DNA of 64,000 bases from Aquila chrysaetos chrysaetos (lineage: Eukaryota; Chordata; Aves; Accipitriformes; Accipitridae), in assembly GCF_900496995.4 (NCBI RefSeq), contig NC_044022.1:13282938-13346937 (forward strand). Reading direction: 5' to 3'. Position 1 is the first letter of the stretch; each line of letters opens with the position of its first letter. Position numbers and translations under genes: made by a program. Below the pieces are notes generated by a model. It was given only the letters and a program-made list of their open reading frames with translations, did not search any database and had not been told where the DNA came from. Of this stretch, positions 53,530 through 64,000 are shown in pieces.

Positions 53530-55020
53530 AATCATAGAACTGTGTGGGCTGAAAGGGACTTGTGTAGGTCATTTAGACAAAACCCCTGCTCAGAGAAGGT
53601 CCAACTAGATCATGTTGCTCATGGCATTGTTCAGCTCAGTTTGAACAGTTTCAGTTGCCAGCAGTGGAGATTCCACAAATTCCCTGGCCAGTCTGTGCCA
53701 CAGAGAAGAATTCTTTCTTTATACCAAATCTGAATTTCCTGTGTTCCAACTTCTGCCTATTGCATCTTGTCCTTTCACTGTGCACTTCTGAGATGAGTCC
53801 CACTATGGAATCATGTTGAATGCCTTGCTAAAATCAAGGTAAGTGGCAGCCATTGCTCTACCTCAGTGCAGTGAGCCCATCATCTTGTCACAGAAGGCAA
53901 TGAAATTGGTCAGGTATGATTTGCCCTTTAGTAAATCAGTGCTGGCTATTCCCAGTCACCTTGTTATCCTTCATACACTGGAAATGTCTTCTGGGAGAAT
54001 TTGCCGCATAGCCTTCCTGAGGAACTGAGATTGGGTTGATTTGCCTACAGCTCCGCATATCCTACCTCTGGGGAAGCCCTGCTTTGAAAATGGGTGTGAC
54101 ATTTGCCTTTTTCTAGTCATCAAGAATCAGGAACCTTTCCTGATTGCCAAAACCTTTCAAAGGTAGTAGAGGGCAACCTTGCAATGGTATTGGCTAGCTC
54201 CCCCAACAACTTTGGATGTGTCTGATGTGATCCATTGGAGTTAAGTATATCCAACTGGCTCAACTTAATCTTCTTGTAATGTAGATAATGCTTCATTCCA
54301 CCAGACTCTGATAGTTAGCTCAGGGATCTGAGGGGCTTGATGACAAACATTACTGGTAAAGACCGAGGCAAAGAAAACACTGAGTACTTCAGATTTATTC
54401 ATGCCACTAGGTTCGCTGTCCTGTTGAGTAACGGACCCACGTTCTCTTTAGCCTTCCTTTTTCACCACTGTATCTGTAAAAGCCTTTCTAGTTGCTCTTC
54501 ACATCCTTTGCTACTTTTGACTTTACCTCAATTTTAGTTTACCTAACTCCATCTTAAATAGCTTGCTCCTTCTTCCACTATCCGTATGCTTCCTTTTTGC
54601 ACCTGTGGTCAGTCAGGACTTTGTTGTTCATCCATGCTGGCCTTCTACCATGCTTATTTGACTTTTGGTACATCACAAAGGACTGTTTTCATACTTTTGA
54701 GGATGGTGTCCTGAAAATCAACAAGTGCTTGACTTATTTGCCCTCCTACAGGATGCTGCTGTCAAGCAGATCTCTGAACAAGCTCATATTTGTTCTCCTG
54801 AAGTCTAGGGCTCTAATTCTGCTGTTTGTCTTGCTGCCTTCTTTAAGGGTTTGGAACTGCACAACGTCACATTCCCTGCAGACAAGGCTGTCGTTGACTT
54901 CAACCAATTCTGTGTTTGTGAGTAACAACTTGGAAAGTTCTCTGGCATGCTTTTTGCCTAAGCTATCTACAGTGTCCCAAACAATTCTCTTCACAGTTTG
55001 GGAATTAAGAGTGTTGCTGG
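53530..55020 (-). mobile_element. Old, degraded CR1 LINE with internal deletion
   Basis: Read on the minus strand this is CR1 ORF2 running from the endonuclease-to-reverse-transcriptase linker (about 55020-54400, including the phrase behind TGCCTCGGTCTTTACTGG near 54360) into decayed reverse-transcriptase sequence. Recognisable fragments are ANTIARLPSTTFERFWQSGK, then a DFSKAFN-like remnant of the domain near 53820. Sequence then jumps to the CR1 3' tail (pattern VAQTGQGICGISTAGN) and ends with ATTC/TTCTATGATTT at 53530. The middle of the reverse transcriptase, including the catalytic region, is missing, and many stops and frameshifts are present. It is much older than the other CR1 copies. 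The 163-codon + strand frame at 54597-55088 is its antisense shadow. The 5' edge is uncertain. Confidence 0.8.
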
Positions 55021-55340
55021 AACTGTTCCCAGTTGATGGTTTTCATGCAGCTGCTCTGTTTTCAACGGTGAGAGTTTGTTGGAGCTGAGCACAGTGGTCA
55101 TAGTTGTGGGCTACTAGATGCCAACTGGCATTAGTGGCCTGAAACATTCATTTTTACTAGTGTAGACATAGCTGAGGATTAGTCTCACAGGCCTGCCATG
55201 CAAGCAGTTGACTAAAATTGTGAAATACGCTGTACCAGCTAGATCCAATGAAAAGAACACATTTCTTTGTTCTGCAAAAGCAGACTTTCTTTAGCTCTAA
55301 AAAGGGGAAAGATACAGAAAAAATGATAGAGAAATATAAA

Positions 55341-55365
55341 TGTGTGTGTGTGTGTGTGTGTGTGT
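55341..55365. repeat. (TG)n microsatellite
   Basis: About twelve uninterrupted TG units. It produces the Cys-Val and His-Thr repeats in frames on the two strands here and is likely to vary in length between individuals. Confidence 0.95.
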
Positions 55366-56046
55366 CCAAGCACTCACCCAGTCCTGACCTGGGAATGTTG
55401 CAAATAGAGAGTTTGCTGCTGGTAAGGGATGAGTAGTCTGTCTGATCCTCCCATACCTCTGTTGCTATACTGGTTTTCCTTGCTCCAAAAGTTTTCCATT
55501 GGACTTAAGTTTGCTCCATGCTGATTCTAGAAAGAAAGCCTGAAGGAGTAGCTGATATTCTTTTACTCTGTCTAAACTGATCCATGCACACTTCCAAAGC
55601 CCTGCATCTAAAACATGCCCTGGGAGCTTCCAGGATCACAGTGTCCTTTCCCTACCTCCATCTTCCCCACACACCTCCTGTCTCCATTTGGTTTTATAGG
55701 AAAGAAACTCCCATATGCAGGTTGGGAGGAAGTCATAACTCTCTGAAGTTCACTCAATGGTGAGTTTTGACTTAGTCTTAATTAATAAATCTCCTATGAC
55801 AGTTTAATTTAGCTGCATATTAGAGCCACAATGTAACCATAGAAAAAAATAATCTCTGACAATACACTGAAAGGGAATGTATTTATAGTTGTACAATAGA
55901 AGCGTAAATGTGTTCTTGAATCCTTCTAATAAAATCAAAATATGTCATGGTAACAAAAAAGAGAAATTGGCGTGAGGAACACGTATTTATTGTATGATAG
56001 TATTTCATTGAAAAGTTATTCACAGTGTTCTAGGTAGAATTTCTGA

Positions 56047-56067
56047 TTTTTTTTTTTTTTTTTTTTT
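56047..56067. repeat. Poly-T tract (21 T)
   Basis: Twenty-one T followed by AC and nine more T. No retrocopy is recognisable next to it; a simple homopolymer tract. Confidence 0.9.
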
Positions 56068-57908
56068 ACTTTTTTTTTACTGTTTGCAGTATTTCCAGTG
56101 GATGTTTTACTTCCATGAACTCCTCTGTGTGGTACTTCTTAAACAGTACCCCTCTGTATGGTACCTTCTCTGTAAGTTTATTGAAACTACTTACAAAGTT
56201 TTTGCATTTGTAGTGCTGAAGTTTAAATCTGTGTATTGATGTAGTTGTGCAGTGATGGGCACCCAACTCTGGATGGAGGTATCCTACTCTGCCGTGGCTT
56301 GTACTGAACTGGAGCTCATGAATCAGGACAGATCAAAGCTGGCTTCTGCAGAATGACCGTCTTGGCACCAGTCGGCATTGCCAGAGAGACATAGTAGCTG
56401 GATACTGTGTGATGTGTATGTACTGGCCCATGTTTGCTCCAGTGCTGGAGTCAGTCATTTCTTATGTAACCCAGAGAGCTGGAACATTGCAGGACTCCTA
56501 TGGACTCAATAACTTCAGTTTCTTGCCAGCGTGGTAGCTCTAGGCTGGCTTTGTGCAGTGCAAGCTGTATGTCTCTGCAGCACTGCCACTGTGCGTATTC
56601 TCACAGCTTTTTCATTATCTTTGTAATCCCAGGTGCCGATATGCTGCTAATGGGAGGTTGGCTGTATTAACTCTGTAGAAATACTGGTTTGCAGAAAATG
56701 AAAATTGCTTCTGTGCAAAGGATCATGGAATGAGATTTCCTGAAGATTTAAGTAGCAGCCAGATCCTGACTGAAGGAAGTATCGTCCACAGGTCAAGATG
56801 CATGTGAGGTTCATAAATGTTTCTTTGTGCTGTGCAAAAGTTTCTTATTGGAAGTTTTGCCTTCTAAACACAGATGATCTTCTTACTCTTGTGTGGTATG
56901 GACACTCCCCTTGTTAAAAACAGGTAAACCAGAAAATATTCTGAAAGGGGATGTTAAGACAGGTCATAGCTAAAGTCTGCAAATAGTAACAGAAACAAGG
57001 CTCGGCAGTCTAAAGTTTAATTGATCCTGGAGGATAGAAAAACTTGCTAGATGAATAATGGTGAGTCTTGAAAAGCCCCTCACTTTCTATCGCTACTGTA
57101 TTACCTTCAACATGAAAAACCACCTAATACCCTCTTTCAAACCCTATAGAAGAGATTTTCAAATACTTTATGAAATACTTTGATACCATGTTAAATATCT
57201 TCTTTAATTTCAAACCAGATTTCAAAAGTAGTTTTTTTAGTTTACAATTTTTGTAGGCATTTGTGGTTGACTATCTTAGGACTCTGGTTTCAGCAGGTAA
57301 GTATAAAGAACTTAAATCGTGAAGTTGTTCAAGATTCATCTTTTCATATAAATAACTTCTATTACATGAGGCTGGATTTGAATACGTCCAAAGTTTCATG
57401 GTAACCTAAGAACAAGCAGCACTGCAATAAAGCGTGAGAATGAGGCAATGAGAAAGTTAAGAATTTTTTCCTCCTCCAGTAAATTCACACCAGAAAAGTG
57501 AAGGCAGGTTTCTTGAACCTTCCCCAAAACCATTTCCTGAGGATTACATAGCACCACTGAGATTCTGTGGTGACAGGATACAAGGATTTATACTTCTGTA
57601 TAACCAATTCAAATCCACTCTATGCTATCAAAAATGGAAAGATCCTTGCCTTAGCTAAAAATGTCATACTTCATGGAACTTCAAGAATGTAACTTCAAAA
57701 TTATTAGTAGCCTCTTCCTCTGTATTCATAAGAAATTAGTTGGCATTCTCGTTTTAATTCCACAGGTACTGTCAGCATATATGCACTTAATGTTTTTGGC
57801 TGTCTACAAAATTAGGTATTTTATATGCATGCTGTAGATGGCTTTCTGTTCCCACAGAGAACCTCTCCATGGTTATGTATACACAGTCCTCCACACGTGG
57901 ATGACAGC

Positions 57909-57942
57909 TTGAACTTGCTCTTAGCCTGAACTTGCTCTTAGC
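57909..57942. repeat. Tandem duplication, period 17
   Basis: Two adjacent 17-bp copies of YTGAACTTGCTCTTAGC differ at only the first base. Local slippage is the simplest explanation; the near identity suggests a recent event. Confidence 0.85.
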
Positions 57943-58760
57943 TTGTAAATGCCATTGGTATGGTGCAGCCTTTGGGTTGCGAGCTCAGCTGCAAGGCACA
58001 TGGCTCAGACTGAACTTTTGGGTTAGCTGTGGTTACTCAGCTTTGCAGTTGGTGGAGGTTCACATCAGGCCAGCTTAGAAAGTCGGCAGAATGAACGCTT
58101 GCCTGCAGGCAAGATTATACAGATGCCGGAGTGTCATTTTTTATGCCTGTTAATGTATCTGCCCAGGAACTTCAATGTGGCTGTTTCTACTACATGAGGA
58201 GAAAGGAGAATCTGCAGTGATTACAGGTGTAAGATCTATTCTTCTTCTACCATTACCTTAACTGTAATTAAGGCATTGAACTGTCACTTATCAATAATGT
58301 ATTGATTACAGTGTTTTGCCCCCACCAAAACATTCCTTTCCTTGCAGTTTTGTTTTGATTTCACGTTTAAGAACATTTTCAAAGCCTTTGTTTCTTCTTT
58401 CTGCTCTGTTTTTCCACTCAGCTCAGTGCTTACCTTCATGAACAGGTGAAAGATTGCAAATTACCTACATAGGAGGATTCAAAAGACCCAAAGTATCCTG
58501 ACATGGCCATTAGTTAGGATGAAATTGCTGTGCTGTCCTTTTTGGGTGACTTTTCCTCACTTTGTTTCATTTTCTAGAAAGTATCGTAACATATTATTTA
58601 ACAATTGTAGCCTTACAGATGTTATTGTTGCTTGAGGTTTCAGTTTCTTTCAGTTGTTTTCCATTCTTCAAACTCCCTCCTGTTTACAGAATCTACAAGT
58701 TTCATGTATGTATTACTGCAGATCCCTCCTTTCTTTTATTAGGTTACAACCATCTTTTCA

Positions 58761-58810
58761 TTGTAAAACAATATTTACATTTTATTTGTAAAATAATATT
58801 TACATTTTTA
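58761..58810. repeat. Tandem duplication, period 25
   Basis: Two adjacent copies beginning TTGTAAAAYAATATTTACAT are nearly identical. They are AT-rich and probably a slippage product. Confidence 0.85.
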
Positions 58811-60241
58811 CGTTGCAAACAGCATGTCCAGAAAAAAACAGACAGCTAAATTTTTTCTAATAGGTGTAAATCTGAATTGATTAAAAAGGAATTAAGGAAG
58901 ACTGGGAAAAAAGCTGCTTCATCTTGTAGAAAGGACTTTTTTGGTTTTGGGAATATTATATATTTGTAATGGCTGAGAGACCTCAGGCTTTTTTGTGTCC
59001 CTCTCCTCTCAAATCCATTAATAACTGCACAGCATTCTTTCCTCCTCTTTGTTTTGTTTCATCGCTTGTCCTTGAAAATATTGGGGGGGGGGAAATCTTG
59101 TCATTCAGCTAGCCATGTTTCCTGGGATATGCAAGGTTTATTATTTGTTTTGGAAACACAGGAGCTTTATTAGGGTTATTCTTGGGCATCTGCTCTCTCC
59201 ACATTTTTCTTTCAGGACCCAGTGTGCCTTTTTCAATTTTTTTGTGAGTACCCAGGAGTTTCACAAAACACCTGCAAATTGAATCAGTAGGTACTACAAA
59301 TTGAAATGAAATTTATTTTTTTGTCTCCCTCATAAACCTGTTTATCACAAAGGTCCTGTGTTTTCTCATGTGTCTGGACAGCATCTCATACAAAGGGTTT
59401 CTTCTCAATGGCCAGAGACCTTAGGCTGTGTCTGTACTAACAGATGAATAAGTGCCAGGGAATGTTCCTGGGCAGCAGAACTCTGTCCTCTGTATGGCTA
59501 AATTGTTAGCCTGGTCCCTGGTATGTTTTTGGGCTAAGTCAGCTAGCACTCCCAAACATTCCCACGCACCGCTCAGGAGTTAACCCAGGCCATAGAAAAT
59601 TTCCATTAGATAGTCTGAATGCTGCCATCCTGTTTTGGTAACTAACAGAGTTTAATAAAGGGTCATGGGCTGTTTAGTGCCAGCTCATTTCAGTGGTGCC
59701 AGCACACTTCACTTTTTAGCGCAGATACAGTCTTAGAGCTTTTCCCGGTTCCCAGATGTGTGTCCCACTGATACTCTAACTCCATGTCAGAACAAGACCC
59801 AAGAACTCATTATTTTCTTCAGATTTCCCTCCCATGTCTTGAGGCTTCCAAAGAAAAAAAATTAGTCTGCTGGCTGGAAGGCAACCATAGCATGCTCCAG
59901 ACAGGTTCTCAGTCTGGACAGGGACAGGACCAGGACAGCATGCAGGAGAAAACACCTGCCATTCTGTTTCTCTATAGCCTTACATAATGTTCATTATGCT
60001 CCCATTCTGAGCATAAAACAATTATTTCAGCTGGTTTCCTACAGTAAAAGGGAGGAGTCTATATCTTCTTGGGAAATTACTTGTACTGCAGGCACTTGAA
60101 GCCTATCATTCTCTTCAGGACTCAGTGTGCCACAGGCAGCTCATCAGCCTTCCCTGTGATCCAACAACTCACTGCACCTGGCATATGAGATCACGATGTG
60201 TGAATGAACAAAAACAGTATGGCAAGATGAAAGCAAGAGAA

Positions 60242-60888
60242 ATAGAATCATAGAATCATTGAGGTTGGAAAACACCTTTAAGAACATCGAGTCCAATCAT
60301 TAACCTAACGCTGCCAAGTCCACCACTAAACCATGTCCCTAAGCGCCACATCTACACATCTTTTAAATACCTCCCAGGGATGGTGACTCAACCGCTTCCC
60401 TGGGCAGCCTGTTCCAATGCTTGACAACCCTCTCAGTGAAGAAATTTTTCCTAATATCCAATCGAAACCTCCCCTGGAAACTTAAGGCCATTTCCTCTTG
60501 TCCTATCACTTGTTACTTGGGAGAAGAGACCAACCCCTGCCTCGCTACAACCTCCTTTCAGGTAGTTGTAGAGAGTGATAAGGTCTCCCCTCAGCCTCCT
60601 TTTCTCCAGGCTAAACAACCCCAGTTCCCTCAGCTGCTCCTCATAAGACTTGTGCTCTAGACCCTTCACCACCTTCGTTGCCCTTCTCTGGACACGCTCC
60701 AGCACCTCAATGTCTTTCTTGTAGCGAGGGACCCAAAACTGAACACAGTATTCGAGGTGCTGAGCAGAGGGGGACAATCACTTCCCTAGTCCTGCTGGCC
60801 ACACGATTTCTGATACAAGCCAGGATGCTGTTGGCCGCCTTGGCCACCTGGGCACACTACTGGCTCATATTCAGCTGTCTGTCGACCA
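60242..60888 (-). mobile_element. CR1 LINE 3' end, minus orientation
   Basis: The + strand begins TAGAATCATAGAATCATTGA, the complement of the CR1 terminal repeat, and runs backwards through the 3' UTR into the end of the ORF2 reverse-transcriptase protein. A minus frame at 60451-60777 keeps about 100 residues with the CR1 signature ([47 protein letters not shown] and SDRTRGNGL). The frame then shifts near 60480, so the C-terminus is broken. The element is 5'-truncated near 60888, where the CR1 match ends abruptly after GTCGACC. It belongs to a different CR1 subfamily from the copy at 2229 and is better preserved than the one at 53530. Confidence 0.94.
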
Positions 60889-63800
60889 AATGAAGGAGCT
60901 TCATCCTCTCTATCTGGGATCCCATCTGTGAACATTTATATCTTAATTATAGGGTTAAAGTCAAGTGTGCACCTCTACCAAAAATGTGATATGCAAAATT
61001 TTTTCTAAATTTACATAAATTAACTTATGTTTTAAATAGTGCAGCAAAGCAGAATACATTTATTTGCCTTTTGAGTTGTAATTTCGATCATTGCCAGGTC
61101 ATACAGTGAAATCCCAGCCTCATTAAAGTGAGCAGCAAAACTTCTATTGTCTTTGATGGAGTAAGAGTTTTATCCCTGTTGGGTTTTCACTTTTGGTTTT
61201 TTGTTGTTGTTGTTTGTTGGGGTTTTTTTTAACACTGATGTTCCAATATAGTGTGGTAACTAAAGTAAGATGGCTGCTTATTTTAGTAGTGATTCATCTC
61301 TTCCAAATAGATAGTATTACTTCATCTCATCTCAGGACTTTTCAGACCCTTTTTGACCATTAAAGGTCCAGACCAGTTCCCACACAAGTCAGTAACACTT
61401 GGATCAGATCCAAAGAGATGTTTGGCTTTATCTAGCTTATGCTGACATGGTACAACTGCAACTGCCTGGGGAATTTTCACAGCATTATTTGACCTTTTGC
61501 AAGAGCTTAGAGTGAATATCAGAAAACCATGTTTTTAGGAGGGCATTGGTTCTTATATAAACCTCTGGGATCCATGCTTTAAATTTAATTTCTGGTACGA
61601 CTGCAGGCATAATTCTCTGTATTCTGCTTTATAGATAAAGGGGCACAGCTTGAAAAACTAGTATGCTTCAGGTTCCAGAGGCAATGTTGTTATATCAGAA
61701 TGATTTAAGGACGTTGGCAAGATAAGGTTTGTGGATAGAGGTGATACCTTTCTTGGACTAATTAGTGTAGACCCGAGTCAGAACATGAAAAAGTGTTAAT
61801 CTTCTCAGATAACTTTAGTGAAGTATATGTAGGTATCTACATCTCAACTAGGCATGCTTAGCTCATTTTATAATCAGTGTAGATAAGTAGGCACTTCTAA
61901 TGTGCAATTCAATTTAGACGTTTACTTGGGGTGATGACTCATGCTGTGGAAGGGCTTATTTCTGTCCATCAACAGTGTTGGAGGTTTGAGGTGCCTAGCT
62001 CAGTCGCAGATGTCTGCATTGTGTACATCTATATTTAGTCAAATCAATCCCGTCTGATTGTGTCACACATAATGGATATGATTAGACATTATCTCATTTT
62101 CCAAGTCAGTTCTGGTGTCAACATGAGTATACCCCATTAAAAGCTGTCAGATTATTTTCTACTGTGCTGAATGACTAATGTTTAAATTTTTTGAAGAAAA
62201 CTACACCATACTGACATACAGTATGTTTCTTAGTTGTGGATTTCTTGTGCAGCTTAAGTCAGAAAGACCTAGTGTGGTAATGTAGACTATGCACAACAGG
62301 AGAGGGCATGCTTGACAAAAGAACTCCCTCCAGATTTCATTAGTAGTAGAAAGGTGAATGAGTCATAGTCTTGAGTCCTTTCAGGGGGTATTTGGAAATG
62401 CCTGGGGCATTCTGCTGAGGTGTGTTGACATCTTCTGTGTAACGTGTGAGGACCAAAGGTTAATTTGGTCCTTCTGGGCAGAGTTGCTGGCATTCAAACA
62501 GGCCTTCAAAAATTCTGCAACCATTCAAAGAAAAGTGATTAAAGATTCTATTAAGAACATTTAACAATTAAAATCAAAAAAAGAGGTGATAAGGAACTTG
62601 TTGAGTTGTAATTAAAAGATAAAGCAGTAACTTAGAAATAAAAGTTATAGACTTAATCATAGCAAGCTCTGATAAATCTGTGACTTGAATTTGGTGACAT
62701 ATTTAGGTATTTCTCCCAAGTTATTGCCCAGTATCTAAATGTCAGCATTGGGAACAATTACAGTACTCGTTCCTTAGACACCAGTTTTCACATCCTGATT
62801 CCTGCACACACTGTTAACACACAAATGCATACACCTCTCTTCCTTGCTCGTTTACCCTATCTAAAAGTTCAAAAGGTTCAAATACAGGTGTTAAAGGAAT
62901 GAAATGGAATCCATTGGTGAACAGAAGTTTCCTATGGCTTGAAATGTTTGTACATGGTAGTTTTAGCAAGGAGCCTATAATGCCCTCTGATGAACAGCTT
63001 GACAAGATATTTAGAGAAGTTTAAGCAGAGAGATACTGATGGGGTTGCCCCGTGCTGTGTTGGTACGTGGTCACACATGAATGCACCTACACAACCAGTT
63101 TTTACTCTCTGAAGTTAGACAATATAAGGACACCTGCAAGATAATAAAACTAGAAGTATGTAATTAAAGGAGATTTCAGGTCTGTAAAGAGGTTTATGTC
63201 TCCCCTGCTCTGACTCGCCCTGGGGAATCTCAGGGCCCAGGTCAGTGACTGCTGCAGGAGGGCTCGGTCAGGCAGGTCGTCCCAGCAGGAGTAGAGCAGG
63301 CGGTTTGAATTCTGTCCCTTTATGACCTGAGCCACAAATTGAGCTGCTTGCTTATTGAGATGATAAAACATTATCATGAGAGAATGTTCTGTGAAACATG
63401 TGAAAATGAAGCCTAGAGAGGCAAGGTAGTTAACAATCATAGGAGGCCTGTATTTTCATATACGCTTGCTTGTAGCCTTGCCGTAAAATGGATCAAGGTG
63501 ATGGGGCATATATAGAGAATCCAGTGACAGCTGTGACACTTGGTGGCTGCTTTTGATTGCCAGTTTGTCATCTTTGAAAAAATGTTAACATGACAGATGG
63601 TGTTCATAAAGGTATAGATCAAGATTCCTCTAAGTTCTGAGGCTTCCTGGGTGTCTGTGGAGCAGCCAGCAAAATAAGAATTAGGGGGCTTTAGGTGCTA
63701 CATCAGTAAATGATCATAAGGGCAAAACGTTTCCATAAAATGATGGAAATTTATTTAGTTATGTGTAGTATTTCAAATAACTTCTGTCACGTCATTGAAT

Positions 63801-64000
63801 TCAGTGCACGTGAAATGGACGTGAGTTTTTGTTCTGGCGTAGTGTCAAAAGCAGTTTCAGTGTACACAGTCATAACCAGATATGGGTACTTCATGCAAAG
63901 ATCTGTGGCTGCCCATCACAAAAGCAAATTTCAAAAGCTCAGGAAATAAAACATGAAAAGTGATGTTTCACAAAACAAAGGACATTTATTAGTTCTTTAC
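60889..64000. other. Non-coding end of window
   Basis: AT-rich sequence with a short TTG-rich low-complexity run (about 61199-61231). One patch at about 63190-63310 is clearly more GC-rich than its surroundings and keeps an open minus-strand frame (63150-63440); it is discussed among the findings. No exon with convincing splice sites was recognised, so the presumed intron probably continues past the window end. Confidence 0.45.

Larger units (their letters stand above)
55366..60241. other. Presumed intron 1, distal part, gene-free
   Basis: No exon is recognised in this stretch. It contains a 21-T run at 56047-56067, a 17-bp tandem duplication at 57909-57942 and a 25-bp duplication at 58761-58810. 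The segment at about 59410-59760 (around GGCTGTGTCTGTACTAACAG) vaguely recalls the ends of old hAT-type DNA transposons, but I could not support it with terminal repeats. Frames of 60-95 codons are treated as chance. Confidence 0.45.

Noticed and set aside
54597..55088. 163-codon + strand open frame
   Set aside because: It is antisense to CR1 ORF2 sequence that can be recognised on the minus strand, so it is a repeat shadow.
59410..59760. Possible old hAT-type DNA transposon fragment
   Set aside because: Only a loose resemblance to remembered terminal sequences; no inverted terminal repeats or 8-bp duplication could be shown.
1..64000. CRISPR arrays, bacterial operons or other prokaryotic systems
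   Set aside because: No regularly spaced repeats or tightly packed long frames; the composition, CR1 elements, LTRs and CpG island are vertebrate.

Overview
The window looks like a piece of a bird chromosome, mostly non-coding. Three things point to birds: several CR1 LINE 3' ends carrying the typical ATTCTATG-type terminal repeat, solo LTRs of the abundant avian 'TGTCCTGGTTTCAGCTGGGATAG...' type with 5-bp target duplications, and one sharp CpG island inside long AT-rich sequence. That LTR type suggests a neoavian bird rather than a chicken-like one, but this part is inference from memory and the species cannot be fixed.

Layout. Positions 1-24400 are AT-rich and probably intergenic. They include a repeat cluster at 538-2876: an older minus-strand LTR split by a younger plus-strand LTR with a perfect GCACG duplication, followed by a 5'-truncated CR1. 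Positions 24400-25790 are a dense CpG island. It holds the only coding segment I am confident of: a first coding exon on the + strand with its ATG at 25185 and a strong GTGAGT splice donor at 25328, giving about 47 residues of an N-terminus I do not recognise. If that gene is real, everything from 25328 to the window end (more than 38 kb) is probably its first intron, since I recognise no second exon.

The presumed intron carries a minus-strand LTR of the older type (35126-35715), a second complete young LTR with a perfect ATTTC duplication (51850-52432), an old minus-strand CR1 with decayed reverse-transcriptase sequence and an internal deletion (about 53530-55020), and a younger minus-strand CR1 3' end (60242-60888). 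Microsatellites, poly-T tracts and short tandem duplications are scattered through the rest.

How it works together: the CpG island is the promoter and 5' end of one long-intron gene, and the other features are inserted or decaying repeats. I see no operon, CRISPR array, RNA gene or new multi-gene system. Most open frames outside the CpG island are short (60-140 codons), have no recognisable domain, and fall in repeats or AT-rich sequence; I treat them as chance. The items most worth checking are the identity of the orphan first exon, the nested LTRs as a relative clock, a GC-rich patch near 63190-63310, and a promoter-like cluster near 41148-41282 inside the presumed intron.
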